From Carboxylicivirga sediminis (GTDB taxonomy: Bacteria; Bacteroidota; Bacteroidia; Bacteroidales; Marinilabiliaceae), in assembly GCF_018156225.1 (NCBI RefSeq), contig NZ_JAGTAR010000009.1:90801-154800 (forward strand): a DNA stretch of 64,000 nt. Direction: 5' to 3'. Under the pieces are notes generated by a model that searched no databases, was not told where the DNA came from, and saw only the letters and a program-made list of their open reading frames with translations. The position numbers were made by a program, and so were the translations under genes. This document shows, in pieces, positions 63,630-64,000 of the stretch; within the stretch, counting starts at the first letter, position 1; every line of letters starts with the position of its first letter.

Positions 63630-64000
63630 GGCTTTAAGTATTAAGTTAATAGTGTGAGGGCTAGCTCAACTATTACACCAAATTTAACAAATGACAGTGG
63701 GATAGTCCTTAATTGTGTTTGGCATGATTATTAAAAGAGTAAAAGAGTGCGGATATGAATATAAATTGTTCGAAAACGGACAAAAAGATACTAATATGCT
63801 TTAAATTCATTGCAGCGGCATTCATTATAAAATCACAAGCACTAATAGAATCAAAGGGCAGTGGTAATCATTTATATAATAATTCGGACTGCTAGTAAGA
63901 AATTGCTTTTCATATACTCTAATTAAATACAAGTTTTCAAGCCACTTTTTCAGCGGAGCTATTAATATTTTTCGTTCTCGGGTCAATACATATGTAATCT
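63630..64000. other. 371-nt A/T-rich end region without a gene
   Basis: Apart from the -7 element at 63679-63686 I see no reading frame, RNA or repeat that I can support. It may be the upstream region of a gene beyond the window. Confidence 0.5.
63679..63686 (-). promoter_or_regulatory. -7 element of the TonB-domain gene
   Basis: TAAATTTG on the minus strand, 49 nt before the start codon; no good -33 TTG. Confidence 0.45.

Overview
The window looks like a chromosome segment of a Bacteroidota bacterium, probably an environmental, oxygen-using Bacteroidales/Marinilabiliales-type organism (the order is inference). The grounds are: promoters of the TAnnTTTG type with almost no Shine-Dalgarno sequences; a type II Cas9 of the Bacteroidetes kind; a fused CcoN-CcoO oxidase subunit; BtuG-like beta-propeller lipoproteins next to BtuB; LytS/LytTR and Reg_prop-type signalling; and many lipoproteins and outer-membrane barrels. 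There are no rRNA or tRNA genes, insertion sequences or prophage genes that I can see.

Layout. 1-2802 (minus): the first 934 codons of cas9, cut by the window edge inside the RuvC-III motif, an uninterrupted reading frame with all catalytic motifs present. On the opposite strand, just upstream of cas9 (2983-3122), lies a strong candidate tracrRNA with its own promoter, anti-repeat, internal hairpin and terminator. 3400-5485 (minus): an outer-membrane porin and two small membrane/secreted proteins. 5736-14273 (plus): a full cbb3 oxidase locus, ccoI-ccoS-ccoNO-ccoQ-ccoP-ccoG-ccoH-safE, covering the enzyme, its copper supply and its maturation. 14378-18952: a cobalamin riboswitch controlling a BtuB receptor and a BtuG-like surface lipoprotein, then a second BtuG-like lipoprotein with its own promoter. 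19005-22181: thioesterase, peptide release factor 3 and histidinol-phosphatase.

22228-25179: a heavy-metal module made of a CDF exporter, an AraC regulator carrying an N-terminal metal-binding CxxC domain, a Cu/Zn permease with its own HMA domain, and a small membrane protein. 25307-30189: a molybdenum hydroxylase set, with a fused XdhC-MocA cofactor protein, an unknown exported protein, and the 2Fe-2S and molybdopterin subunits. 30355-36653: KamA-like radical SAM protein, diflavin reductase, a GIDE-domain membrane protein and a large MscS channel. 36780-43832 (minus): a BNR/sortilin-like propeller protein, a YD-repeat protein and an S9 peptidase. A 44-bp tandem repeat built around a perfect palindrome lies in the gap before the S9 gene's 3' end.

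44120-51463: membrane spermidine-synthase-like protein, PhzF protein, a large propeller-sensor histidine kinase and peptide deformylase. 51678-59249: an RND efflux system (adaptor, pump, TolC) followed by a LytS/LytTR two-component pair that may control it. 59304-63629: beta-barrel protein, a FnIII/propeller lipoprotein, an MCP-like protein without a sensor domain, and a TonB-C-terminal-domain protein. 63630-64000 holds only one promoter-like element that I can see.
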